Positions 17,304 to 25,483 of a stretch of DNA of 27,484 nt are shown in pieces. Source of the DNA: RGIG8597 sp050872545 (lineage in GTDB: Bacteria > Spirochaetota > GWE2-31-10); the NCBI GenBank assembly GCA_050872545.1, contig JBNMHA010000024.1, forward strand, positions 1-27,484, read 5' to 3'. The notes beneath the pieces were generated by a model. That model saw only the letters and a program-made list of their open reading frames with translations, did no database searches and was not told the origin of the DNA. Each line of letters opens with the position of its first letter. Within the stretch, counting starts at the first letter, position 1. Made by a program: the position numbers and the translations under genes.

Positions 17304-17321
17304 TCCAACGGAGTAAAATTT

Positions 17322-18332
17322 ATGAGAAAACAGATATGTTTCTTGTTATTAATATTTTTTTCAGTTACTGCATTTGCACAAAATTCATTAAATAAACAAA
17401 ATACTGCCGCAAATAAAACATTGGTTTCAAAAAATCTTAAAATCAGCGTTAATAAAGATACCGGAAACTTCATTTTTTATGCAAAAGAATCAATAGGCAC
17501 ACCTGATAACGAAAATAAATCAAGCGACTGGGTTAAAATCCTATCCGAAAAAATAATTCCGTCAAGTTACTTTATGTTTCTAAAAGACGGAATATCAATA
17601 GGTTACGGTACAGATGAAAAAGGCATTCATACATGTCAAATAAAATGGAACGAAATAAGATACGCTTGGGAAAATACAGACACAAGAATTATCAGCACAT
17701 TCAGTTTTCTGCAAAATAGAAAAACATCAAGTTACGACGGTTTTAATATAAACCTCAATATTAGAAACATTTCCGAAAAAGACATTGAATTAGCTGCAAT
17801 CGCATGTTTTGACGGAAATAACGATTCACTTGAAGAACATTATTTTACATCAAACAGAAGAATATCAAATGAACAGGAACTTATTGGGAGCAACATAAAA
17901 GATTTCGTGATCATAAACACGCTAATTGCCCAAACAGCATTAAAATTATTTGTTCCCGATATAATTTCCCATGAATCATCTAAGAAAATAAGCCCAAAAC
18001 GCATTTATTTCACAAATTGGCGGCGAATGAAAGATCATAAGTCAGGAAATTTCAATGTAAATACAGGGCGTTTGTTTAATACAGAACCGTATTCTGATAA
18101 CGACAGTGCTTTATTCATCGAATATCCGAGCACAAAAATCAGCCCAAGTGAACACATTGAAATAAACTTCAAGCTGAATATTGAGAATTCAAAAATATCA
18201 GCCGGTTCGCAAGCTACGCTGGATGAACTTTTTATGTTGTTAAATGAGATAAATCAGAAACTTAATAACAACGAAATTGTTGAAAAAAAATACCTTAATG
18301 ACCTTGACGACAGAATTGACATTCTGAAATGA
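17322..18332 (+). CDS. Secreted protein of unknown function
   Basis: A 336-residue protein that I do not recognise. It has a clear signal peptide (MRKQICFLLLIFFSVTAFA, then QN) with an Ala-x-Ala cleavage site at about residue 19, so it is exported to the periplasm or outer membrane face. The mature part alternates polar beta-type segments (NLKISVNKDTGNFIFYAKES; INLNIRNISEKDIELAAIAC), suggesting a beta-rich fold, and ends in a helical, probably coiled, segment (about 300-336). There are no lipobox or catalytic motifs. A GGAG site lies about 10 nt before the ATG. It is 18 bp downstream of the TPR/coiled-coil gene and converges on the radical SAM gene with a 24-bp gap. Confidence 0.7.
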   Translation: MRKQICFLLLIFFSVTAFAQNSLNKQNTAANKTLVSKNLKISVNKDTGNFIFYAKESIGTPDNENKSSDWVKILSEKIIPSSYFMFLKDGISIGYGTDEKGIHTCQIKWNEIRYAWENTDTRIISTFSFLQNRKTSSYDGFNINLNIRNISEKDIELAAIACFDGNNDSLEEHYFTSNRRISNEQELIGSNIKDFVIINTLIAQTALKLFVPDIISHESSKKISPKRIYFTNWRRMKDHKSGNFNVNTGRLFNTEPYSDNDSALFIEYPSTKISPSEHIEINFKLNIENSKISAGSQATLDELFMLLNEINQKLNNNEIVEKKYLNDLDDRIDILK

Positions 18333-18356
18333 CAGCTTCCGCCGCATTGTATAAAA

Positions 18357-19328
18357 TCAGCTGTTAAAAAAACTTCCCTGTTTAGTATTTCGGGCAATAA
18401 ATTCTTTTTCCACTTTTCGTAAAATTGTTCCCTTAGTATATGACGCTTCATCGGTAGATGTGCCGACCAATGATTTAAAATTGGCAAAACGAAAAATTAA
18501 AACATACGGCGGAAGACGCTCGATAATGTCGCAAATCAGCTTTACATACGAAACATCGGTAAAACGAACAAATCGCTGCGGATACTTTCTATATTCTTCG
18601 GTAATTTCCGTTCCTTCGGTAAAATCAAGCATTCTGAATTTCACACCGTCAAGTTTATTTTCCCGAAACAACCGATAATTTTCTTCAATCATCATATCAA
18701 TCGATTCGCCGGGAAGCCCCAAAATCATGTGAACACCGACTTTTATATCTGGTGCAAAATTATGAATCATAGTTACAGCATTACAAAATTGCGCATAAGA
18801 ATGTCCGCGATGAATATGTTCAAGCGTTTCATCAAAAACACTCTGCAGCCCAATCTCTAGCCAGATTTCTTTCCCCGACGATCCTGCCAATTCCTGTAGC
18901 TGCTGCAATATTTCAGGATAAATATAATCCGGTCGTGTGGAAATCATTATCCCGACAATGTAATCTTTTTCTAAAACAGTTTTATAACGCAGCAAAAGCT
19001 CAGTCATATCACCATAAGTATTAGTGTTTGCCTGAAAATATCCCCAAAACAACGAAACATTCAAACGATTGCTGAAGAATTCTTTTCCCTTTTCCAACTG
19101 AATATCAAGCTCCGCAACAGAACATAAATTGCCGGTTTCATACAAATGAATCCCACCGTCACGCAGGTAATCAGGCAGAAAAGACAAACCGTCACAAAAA
19201 GAACAGCCCGGCTTTCCGTCCAGTCGATTAGGACACGGCAGTCCCATATCAAGAGGAAGCCGCCAGACTTTTTGACCGGTTTTTTCCTTATTATAATCAT
19301 TTAATGTCCGGTAAAATTTTTCAGCCAT
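18357..19328 (-). CDS. YhcC-like radical SAM protein (TIGR01212 type)
   Basis: A 323-residue radical SAM enzyme. The 4Fe-4S site is the unusual C32-x9-C42-x2-C45 found in the YhcC/TIGR01212 group (PCPNRLDGKPGCSFCD), not the standard Cx3Cx2C. Further family features are the VWRLPLDMGL opening, SLFWGYFQANTNTY (about 73-86), LEIGLQSV (about 157-164) and HMILGLPGES (about 199-208). The fold generates a 5'-deoxyadenosyl radical from S-adenosylmethionine; I know of no settled substrate for this group. It overlaps the rhomboid stop by one base (TAATG), so the two are translationally coupled, though a functional link is not obvious. Confidence 0.9.
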   Translation of the reverse strand: MAEKFYRTLNDYNKEKTGQKVWRLPLDMGLPCPNRLDGKPGCSFCDGLSFLPDYLRDGGIHLYETGNLCSVAELDIQLEKGKEFFSNRLNVSLFWGYFQANTNTYGDMTELLLRYKTVLEKDYIVGIMISTRPDYIYPEILQQLQELAGSSGKEIWLEIGLQSVFDETLEHIHRGHSYAQFCNAVTMIHNFAPDIKVGVHMILGLPGESIDMMIEENYRLFRENKLDGVKFRMLDFTEGTEITEEYRKYPQRFVRFTDVSYVKLICDIIERLPPYVLIFRFANFKSLVGTSTDEASYTKGTILRKVEKEFIARNTKQGSFFNS

Positions 19329-20032
19329 TATCTGTACTCTTCATCATCATCCACAATCAACGGTGAAAAATACATCTGACGAATCGGGTTGAATCGAAAA
19401 ACAATAAGACAATAAAGAAATGCAAAAACAAAACCAAAAAGATGAGTTATATGTGCAATACCATCCGCACTTCCGGTAATTTCTATAAAAAGTTCAATCA
19501 CAGCAAAAAGCGGAACCATCCATTTAATTTTCAGCGGAATAATAAAAAACAAAAGTACTTTAATTTCCGGATAATATGCACCGAATGCAAGCAAAACGCC
19601 GTAAATTGCTCCAGACGCACCTATAAGCGCAACATTATGAGCATTGGTAAAATGAAAAAAACAATACGACGCCGCATTAGCAAGAATCCCGACAACCAAA
19701 TAAAATGCCAGAAACTGCCAATTGCCCCAACGCTTTTCCAGCGGCTTCCCGAATGCATACAGTGCATACATATTCAGCACCAAATGCGCTAGATTCCCAT
19801 GCAGAAAAATCGAAGTCAGAAGCTGATATAAATATTGAAATCCGTTATCAATCGACGGAATATCACTTCCAAAACCAATGTTTAGTGCTCCGTACATAAA
19901 TTCGTACCCAAGCAATCCCCTGCTGTGAGTAATATAATTCAAAATCCAAGGAACAAACAAAACACAATTGATGATAATGATAACATTGACTATAGAAAAA
20001 TTATTTGATTTTAAAGACTGCTGATTATTCAT
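19328..20032 (-). CDS. Rhomboid family intramembrane serine protease
   Basis: A 234-residue polytopic membrane protein with about six transmembrane helices (first at about 14-33). The catalytic dyad is complete: S140 in GASGAIYG (138-145) and H197 in THLFGFVFA, and HGNLAHLVLNMYAL (78-91) carries the conserved His and Asn of the oxyanion region. It cleaves transmembrane substrates within the inner membrane. A charged C-terminal tail (VDDDEEYR) follows the last helix. The ATG at 20032 has no visible Shine-Dalgarno sequence; a promoter-like pair lies just upstream. The downstream radical SAM gene overlaps it by one base. Confidence 0.92.
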   Translation of the reverse strand: MNNQQSLKSNNFSIVNVIIIINCVLFVPWILNYITHSRGLLGYEFMYGALNIGFGSDIPSIDNGFQYLYQLLTSIFLHGNLAHLVLNMYALYAFGKPLEKRWGNWQFLAFYLVVGILANAASYCFFHFTNAHNVALIGASGAIYGVLLAFGAYYPEIKVLLFFIIPLKIKWMVPLFAVIELFIEITGSADGIAHITHLFGFVFAFLYCLIVFRFNPIRQMYFSPLIVDDDEEYR

Positions 20033-20041
20033 AATGCGAGG

Positions 20042-20070
20042 AAACTACACAACTTATTTTCATTAGTCAA
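20042..20070 (-). promoter_or_regulatory. Weak candidate promoter for the rhomboid gene
   Basis: On the minus strand TTGACT (20070-20065) is 17 nt from TAGTTT (20047-20042). The -35 is good and the -10 poor. A start here would give a very short leader, in keeping with the missing ribosome site. Confidence 0.3.
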
Positions 20071-20080
20071 GAACATTTTC

Positions 20081-20685
20081 CTACTGCAAAGGCTGAAAAT
20101 CCTGCGCGCCGTGACCGCATACAGGACAGACATAATCCGGCGGTAGCGTATCGCCCTCGTAAATAAAACCACACACAATGCAGATAAAGCCTTTTTTACC
20201 AGTTGCGGCACTGTCTTTTTTCTTAATGTTTGAATAGTAATACGCATAAGTAACAGAATCACTGTTTGCCAAAACCTCGCCGTCCGTAACATCAGCAATA
20301 AACAAAGTATGCGTTCCTAAATCCACTGTATTAACAACTTTCCCGGAAATATAGCCGTTGCATTCTTCGGTAAGATACGCAATTCCGTTTGCAGCTCTGG
20401 CAAAATTCACATCGACAAATTTATCGCTGTCACGCCCACTTCTAAAGCCAAAATTATTGTAAGTGGCAAATTTAGAACTTTCATCAAGTATCGAAAGATT
20501 AAACTCACAACTTTTCAAAATCATGTTATGCGTATAACTATTTTTACTGACAGCAATTACAATTCGGTTCGGCACGGCGGTTACTTGCATTACCGTATTT
20601 ATAATGCAGCCGTTGTCTTTATCGCCGTTTTTGAAGTCAATACAAAAAGCCCATAAGTAATTTTATTCATTACATCAAGATTCAT
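20081..20685 (-). pseudogene. hrb: High-molecular-weight rubredoxin (flavin reductase + rubredoxin), frameshifted
   Basis: The continuous frame (20081-20590, 169 residues) begins abruptly inside a flavin reductase domain with MQVTAVPNR. Upstream on the same strand a GGAG site (20697-20694) sits 8 nt before an ATG at 20685, reading MNLDVMNKITYGLFVLTSK, exactly how this family starts. The frames join at a five-A run (20628-20632): one extra A, or a -1 slip there, gives SKNGDKDNGCIINTVMQV and an intact 201-residue protein. The flavin reductase domain covers about 1-155 and the rubredoxin domain has C169, C172, C187 and C190. Such proteins (Hrb of Moorella and clostridia) pass electrons from NADH to oxygen- or NO-reducing flavoproteins. 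apbE lies 85 bp upstream. It could be a true mutation, a sequencing error or recoding; the sequence alone cannot decide. Confidence 0.85.
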
Positions 20686-20770
20686 AACATCAGCTCCTTC
20701 CATAATAAAACGCAACTCATGTTTAATAATAATATCCTGATATGAATATTCTACCGAAATTACTTAATTA

Positions 20771-21781
20771 TTAATTCTGTCCTATTTCAAAATAGCGCAT
20801 TCCGTTAATCAATTTTTCCGAAATGCCGGCAGAACATGTTACAACTCGGCTGCCGTTTTCCATACCGACAAAAATCGCTTGCGCATTTTCATATTTATTG
20901 ACAAACCCAAGCCCGGCATCTTTTCCCATTACAAACAATGAAGTAGACAATGCGTCTGCACACACCGAATTAGCCGAAATTACAGTAACGGAAGAAACGC
21001 CGTTGTCTGCCGGGCAACCTGTTTTGGGATCTAAAATATGGTGATAACGTTTCCCGTCCGCCGCAATAAAAAACCTCTCATAATCTCCGGAAGTAACAAT
21101 TGTGACATCTGTCGTTTGAATATATCCAACAACGTCATTTTCAGAAAAAGGGTCTTTCACGGCAATATTCCACTTTCTTTTCCCATTAAACAACCCGGAA
21201 AGAACAATATCACCACCGCCGTTAATGATAAAATTTTCTGTTTCCTGCGATTTTAGATATTCAGCAATCAGTTGCAAGATTTTTCCTTTTGCAATTCCGC
21301 CTACATCAACGGCGGCATTTTCAGAAAGAGTTACTCTGCCATTTTCAAATCTGATCTTATCCGTTCCGCAATTTTTTAATGTATTAACAATGCTTTCATT
21401 ATCCGGTGGCGATAAAGCATTTTCAATATTCCACAGTTTTATTAACGGAAATAATGTGTAATCAAAAGCTCCGTCGGTCATCCGATTGTAAAAATCAGCT
21501 TCCAGAAGCATCGCATAAATATCGGGATTATCAGTAAAACCTGTTTGATTAAGCCGGTAAACATCGCCGTAAGTTTGCTTTGATGAATAAATTCTGTCGT
21601 ATTTCGCAGCAATATCAAAAGCTTCATTCATAATTTGCGCTGCATTTTTTTTATTTGAGAAGAACTGAATATTGAGAATTGTTCCCATAACAAATTCGGT
21701 TCTAGTATGTTTTTTTATTGGAACAGCAGAAAAAGTGACTAATAGTAATAAAATTACGCAAATAAAACGCTTTGTTTTCAT
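20771..21781 (-). CDS. apbE: FAD:protein FMN transferase, ApbE family
   Basis: Attaches FMN covalently to a Thr or Ser of target proteins such as NqrB/RnfG-type subunits, in the periplasm. The 336 residues include a hydrophobic leader (FICVILLLLVTFSAV, 7-20), the FVMGT start (30-34), the VDVGGIAKG loop (158-166), INGGGDIV (186-193), HHILDPKTG (247-255) and the magnesium-site segment DALST (D276, T280). Treponema pallidum has a related enzyme (Ftp) reported both to hydrolyse FAD and to transfer FMN, described as a lipoprotein; here no lipobox cysteine is visible, so anchoring by the uncleaved leader or cleavage near residue 20 is more likely. The start overlaps the tsaC-like stop by 4 bp. Confidence 0.94.
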   Translation of the reverse strand: MKTKRFICVILLLLVTFSAVPIKKHTRTEFVMGTILNIQFFSNKKNAAQIMNEAFDIAAKYDRIYSSKQTYGDVYRLNQTGFTDNPDIYAMLLEADFYNRMTDGAFDYTLFPLIKLWNIENALSPPDNESIVNTLKNCGTDKIRFENGRVTLSENAAVDVGGIAKGKILQLIAEYLKSQETENFIINGGGDIVLSGLFNGKRKWNIAVKDPFSENDVVGYIQTTDVTIVTSGDYERFFIAADGKRYHHILDPKTGCPADNGVSSVTVISANSVCADALSTSLFVMGKDAGLGFVNKYENAQAIFVGMENGSRVVTCSAGISEKLINGMRYFEIGQN

Positions 21782-22341
21782 AATATTAGCCGTCCGCTGC
21801 CGCTGCGAATGATTTTTACACCGTCTGTTTCCGACAATCGAACAACAGTTGACGCAGTTCCCGGTACATATTTTTCATCAAATACAAGCAAATCCACTTT
21901 ATCCGCAAATGCAGCTTCAATATCAACATGATTATCCAGCGGCGACTCGCCTGAAAAATTAACGCTTGTGGAATAAAGAATCTTTCCTGTTTTCTGCGAT
22001 AATTCGTTAAGTACATTCCAAACTGGCAGCCTGACACCGCTTGTTGCTCCGTCGGCATTATCAAAAATAAATGTAAACGCTCCGGGCCAATTTTTTTCCA
22101 GAATACCAATAAAAGGCTTGTAGTTTACTTTCAAATCTTCCAGCTGCTTTATATCACTGATAAAAAACAAAAACGGCTTATTGTCACGCTTTTTAAGTTC
22201 TCGCACTTTATCAGCTGCCGCTTCGGTAAATAAAAAGCCGTAAATCGTATCGGACGGCATAATTACAATTCCGCCACCGCCCAAAACATCAGCAATTTTA
22301 TCTATAGGATAACTTCCGTCTACAAAAATTTTCTCACTCAT
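21778..22341 (-). CDS. tsaC: Sua5/YciO/YrdC family, threonylcarbamoyl-AMP synthase
   Basis: Makes threonylcarbamoyl-AMP from threonine, bicarbonate and ATP, the first step of t6A37 modification of ANN-decoding tRNAs. The 187-residue single-domain product matches TsaC length rather than the longer Sua5. Motifs: PSDTIYG (29-35), KKRDNKP (50-56), SGVRLPVWNV (101-110), STSVNFSGE (124-132), STVVRL (164-169) and RSGSG (179-183). The usual KRP wording is partly changed, and the YciO branch cannot be ruled out. It overlaps the FtsB-like gene by 8 bp and apbE by 4 bp, so the three are co-translated. Confidence 0.88.
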   Translation of the reverse strand: MSEKIFVDGSYPIDKIADVLGGGGIVIMPSDTIYGFLFTEAAADKVRELKKRDNKPFLFFISDIKQLEDLKVNYKPFIGILEKNWPGAFTFIFDNADGATSGVRLPVWNVLNELSQKTGKILYSTSVNFSGESPLDNHVDIEAAFADKVDLLVFDEKYVPGTASTVVRLSETDGVKIIRSGSGRLIL

Positions 22342-22792
22342 TTTCTATTCCAAAAACAATCAATAAAATAAACACCGAAATAACCAAATAAAACAAAGCA
22401 CTTATAATCTGCTTCATCTTCTGAATCTTCTCAACTTCCGACGCAACACGAACATATTCTTTTAAATACGTGTTGCTTTCCCCGATATTCAACGTAACCC
22501 GGTTTGAGGCATTATCGCGAATACGGAAAAGAATTTTTTTATTATCATCAAAAAAGCCGAGATTATTGGCTAATTCTTTTTTTGCCTGCGCACTTGTTTC
22601 CGATGATTTTAAGTAAGCGACATATTCTTCAAGATTGCTTTTTTCGTCTTTTAAATATTCCGTATAATTCTGCAGAGCCTGTTTTTCCTTTTGAAGCTTA
22701 TAACCTTCTATTAACCCATTGCTTCCCAAAAGCAGCTGATTCAAAATAACAGACAAAATAATTGCGAAAATCAGGAATATAACTTTCTTCAT
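22334..22792 (-). CDS. FtsB/DivIC-like membrane protein with a second transmembrane helix
   Basis: A 152-residue protein with an N-terminal transmembrane helix (about 4-22), a coiled coil (about 30-75) and the segment AQAKKELANNLGFFDDNKKI (about 73-92), which has the layout of the FtsB/DivIC region after the coiled coil. FtsB/DivIC proteins pair with FtsL and activate septal peptidoglycan synthesis. Unlike the usual single-pass family members of about 100 residues, it has a further helical stretch and a second hydrophobic helix near the end (about 130-148, ISALFYLVISVFILLIVFGI). Both termini would then face the cytoplasm. An AGGAG site precedes the ATG. It heads the operon with tsaC and apbE. 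Family assignment is moderate; a generic coiled-coil membrane protein is the alternative. Confidence 0.6.
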   Translation of the reverse strand: MKKVIFLIFAIILSVILNQLLLGSNGLIEGYKLQKEKQALQNYTEYLKDEKSNLEEYVAYLKSSETSAQAKKELANNLGFFDDNKKILFRIRDNASNRVTLNIGESNTYLKEYVRVASEVEKIQKMKQIISALFYLVISVFILLIVFGIENE

Positions 22793-22827
22793 AAATATGT
22801 CACTCCTTTAACCAAAGGTCAATTCTT

Positions 22828-22931
22828 AAAAAAACAAAGGCTGTCCCCCAAAAGAATACTTATGCCACGCACTTGCAGCAATGCGGACTTTGCACAACAT
22901 CAGTATTCTTAATTTACCGGACAGCCTGTTT
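22828..22931 (-). terminator. Long hairpin element ending in a T run, downstream of dapL
   Basis: Two stacked stems enclose a long apical part: GGCTGTCC (22839-22846) with GGACAGCC (22919-22926), and AAGAATACT (22852-22860) with AGTATTCTT (22902-22910). The apex has a further small stem CGCA/TGCG (22868-22885). On the minus strand the outer stem is followed by TTTG and seven T (22834-22828), as expected of a terminator for dapL, which ends at 22943. At about 100 nt it is far longer than a plain terminator and may be a mobile repeat or structured RNA that also terminates transcription. Confidence 0.65.
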
Positions 22932-22942
22932 AAATATATTAA

Positions 22943-24166
22943 TTAAAATTTCAGTTTTACTAATCTTTCAATTGCTTCTTCTACGTTACTTCTTTCACCG
23001 AAAGCCGAAAGTCTGAAATAACCCTCGCCGCACAAGCCAAAACCTGCGCCCGGAGTTCCTACAATCTGCACTTCATTCAGTAGTTTGTGGAAGAAATCCC
23101 AGCTTGAAAGTCCAGCCGGAGTTTTCAGCCAAACATAAGGCGAATTTATTCCGCCTGTAGATGCAATTCCCAGCTTAGTAATGCCGTCTTTAATAATTTT
23201 TGCATTCTCAAGGTAATAATCTATTATCGCATTAACCTCGCTTTTTCCTTCCGGCGTAAATACAACTTCCGCACCTTTTTGAATCAAATAAGCCGTTCCG
23301 TTAAACTTAGTAGTCTGACGGCGCAGCCATAATTTATGCAACTCGTAAGAATTGCCACTCTTATCATAAACAAGCAGTTCCTTAGGAATAATAGTGTATG
23401 AAAGACGTGTTCCAGTAAAACCGGCTGTCTTGGAAAGACTTCTGAATTCAACAGCACATTCTCTTGCGCCGTCAATTTCAAAAATTGAATGCGGAATATT
23501 ATCTTCCCGAATAAAAGCTTCGTAAGCGGCATCAAATAAAATCAGTGCCTTATTCTTTCTTGCGTAATCTACCCACTTTTTAAGTTCATCTTTTGACGCT
23601 ACTTGACCTGTAGGGTTATTAGGAAAACAAAGGTAAATTAAATCAACCGGCTGTGAAGGCAGCTCCGGAATAAAATTATTCTGCTGATTACACTCAAGGT
23701 ACACAAAGTCGGTATATCTTCCGTCTTTGTAAACTCCGCCGCGTCCTGCCATTACATTACTATCTACATAAACAGGATAAACCGGATCCGGAACTGCAAT
23801 CTTTATGTCATCAGAAAACAATTCCTGAAAATTAGCTGTATCTTCCTTTGCGCCGGTAGAAACAAAAATTTCATCATCCGCAATGTTTATTCCTTTGGAA
23901 CGGAAGTCACTTTCGGCAATCTTGCTACGCAAAAACTCGTATCCCTGTTCCGGTCCGTACCCATGAACGTTCTTTTCCAAATCAGCAACAGCTTCTTTTA
24001 ATGAAGAAATTACTTTGCCAGTCAAAGGTTTTGTAACATCACCGATTCCCAATCGTATAATTTTTTTGTCCGGATTAGCCTGCTGATATGCACTCACCTG
24101 CCGCCCGATTTCGGTAAACAAGTAATTTCCCGGCAATTTATTATAATTTTCATTCACTTTAATCAT
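22943..24166 (-). CDS. dapL: LL-diaminopimelate aminotransferase
   Basis: PLP enzyme converting tetrahydrodipicolinate directly to LL-diaminopimelate, the short route to DAP and lysine. The 407 residues match DapL. Motifs: NYLFTEIGRQV (14-24), RLGIGDVTKPL (38-48), GYGPEQGYEFLR (69-80), PNNPTG (182-187), the PLP-binding K246 in SLSKTAGFTGTR, and the C-terminal FRLSAFG carrying the carboxylate-binding arginine. An AGGAG site lies before the ATG. ddl lies 30 bp upstream on the same strand, so the pair probably forms a peptidoglycan-precursor transcript ending at the hairpin at 22828-22931. Confidence 0.96.
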   Translation of the reverse strand: MIKVNENYNKLPGNYLFTEIGRQVSAYQQANPDKKIIRLGIGDVTKPLTGKVISSLKEAVADLEKNVHGYGPEQGYEFLRSKIAESDFRSKGINIADDEIFVSTGAKEDTANFQELFSDDIKIAVPDPVYPVYVDSNVMAGRGGVYKDGRYTDFVYLECNQQNNFIPELPSQPVDLIYLCFPNNPTGQVASKDELKKWVDYARKNKALILFDAAYEAFIREDNIPHSIFEIDGARECAVEFRSLSKTAGFTGTRLSYTIIPKELLVYDKSGNSYELHKLWLRRQTTKFNGTAYLIQKGAEVVFTPEGKSEVNAIIDYYLENAKIIKDGITKLGIASTGGINSPYVWLKTPAGLSSWDFFHKLLNEVQIVGTPGAGFGLCGEGYFRLSAFGERSNVEEAIERLVKLKF

Positions 24167-24196
24167 AAACAGCTCCTTTTTAATATAAAAAACAAT

Positions 24197-25339
24197 TTAT
24201 CGTTTACATCCGCCCTGTTTGCCATTGCGTGTAAGATTATCCAAAATTTTAGAATCATACTTCAGCACTTTATCTTTCTTCAGTTTAGCCTGAAACAACG
24301 CCTCTTCAATAAGCACATCAAGCAATTTCCCAAACGGCAGTTCATTATGTTCCCAAAGGTAAAAACTGAATGAACCGGGAATTGTATTTATTTCATTTAC
24401 ATAAACGTGTTCCCGTGATTCATCCATAAGGAAATCAACACGCACCACACCGCTACAATCCATTGTCTTGTAAATCAACTTTGTATAATTTTCGATATGC
24501 TCTTTTTGTTCGACAGTGACATCTGCCGGAATTTTGCGCCCCATTGAACCCATGCCCTTTGTTTTGGAATTAGCGTTAATGTATTTGTCATCGAATGAAA
24601 GGAATTTTTCCCATCTTACAGGTTCTTCCAAAACAGACGTAAGCACGACATTATCTTTCATTATCGCAGAACAATTGATTTCAACGGAATTAGCAACACC
24701 TTTTTCCACAATTATTCGATAATCGTATTTGCTTGCAACATCAATCGCATTTACCAAATCTTTTTCATCATTTACCATTGATATTCCAATGGAAGAACCG
24801 AGATTTGCAGGCTTTACGAACACCGGATAATCAAGTGTATAACGCACTTTTTTTATTACTTCCTGTGAATTCTCAATCCATTCGTGTCTGGTAAACCAAA
24901 TATAAGGAAGAACAGGTAAATCAATCCCGGAAAAAATGCTTTTCATTACAATTTTATCCATTCCGGAAGCAGAACCGACTACACCGCTGCTTGTATACGG
25001 AATATCAAGAAACTCAAGAAAACTTTGAAGTTTTCCGTCTTCTCCGTAATTTCCGTGACATGCAATAACAGCAGCGTCAAGAGAGTTCAAAATATTTTTC
25101 TTGTCTTTCTTATTTAATGACGGCTGAAACTGCTTTGCGCACTTCTTAGACCAGTTTTTGTAAATATTTAAATCTTTAAGTTTTTTCTCGCCAAAAAACC
25201 AATCTCCGTCCTTATCAATATAAATAAGTTCGGGAACGTATTTTGATTTATCCAAATTTTCATAAGCTTGAAGCCCGGTGATAATAGAAACTTCATGCTC
25301 TACGGATTTTCCGCCGTAGATAATGCCGATTTTTTTCAT
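24197..25339 (-). CDS. ddl: D-alanine--D-alanine ligase
   Basis: ATP-grasp ligase that makes D-Ala-D-Ala for the peptidoglycan stem peptide. At 380 residues it is somewhat longer than DdlB (306), as in the DdlA/Van branch. Motifs: EHEVS (14-18), HGNYGEDG (95-102), VKPANLGSSIG (175-185), the omega-loop FDDKYIN with K252 and Y253, and NEINTIPG (315-322). The Lys-Tyr pair in the omega loop fits D-Ala-D-Ala rather than D-lactate specificity. The following SFSFYLWE wording resembles clostridial ligases. A GGGAG site precedes the ATG at 25339. It diverges from the secreted orphan at 25484 and is upstream of dapL. Confidence 0.95.
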   Translation of the reverse strand: MKKIGIIYGGKSVEHEVSIITGLQAYENLDKSKYVPELIYIDKDGDWFFGEKKLKDLNIYKNWSKKCAKQFQPSLNKKDKKNILNSLDAAVIACHGNYGEDGKLQSFLEFLDIPYTSSGVVGSASGMDKIVMKSIFSGIDLPVLPYIWFTRHEWIENSQEVIKKVRYTLDYPVFVKPANLGSSIGISMVNDEKDLVNAIDVASKYDYRIIVEKGVANSVEINCSAIMKDNVVLTSVLEEPVRWEKFLSFDDKYINANSKTKGMGSMGRKIPADVTVEQKEHIENYTKLIYKTMDCSGVVRVDFLMDESREHVYVNEINTIPGSFSFYLWEHNELPFGKLLDVLIEEALFQAKLKKDKVLKYDSKILDNLTRNGKQGGCKR

Positions 25340-25413
25340 TTATGCAATCTCCCATAATGTAAGCTCTGCCTAAAACGGGCGAGTTCATTTTGTGCCTGTA
25401 TGTAACTTATTTT

Positions 25414-25442
25414 ATGAAAAAAATCAATTGTTATGCTATAAC
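25414..25442 (+). promoter_or_regulatory. Extended -10 promoter candidate for 25484
   Basis: TGC-TATAAC (25434-25442) is an extended -10 element, 41 bp before the ATG at 25484. The -35 position holds only ATGAAA or TATGAA. The 144-bp spacer also has to carry the divergent ddl promoter, for which I see no clear match. Confidence 0.45.
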
Positions 25443-25483
25443 AGCGCAATCGATAAGTACACCGGCGTAAACAAGGAGCAGCT

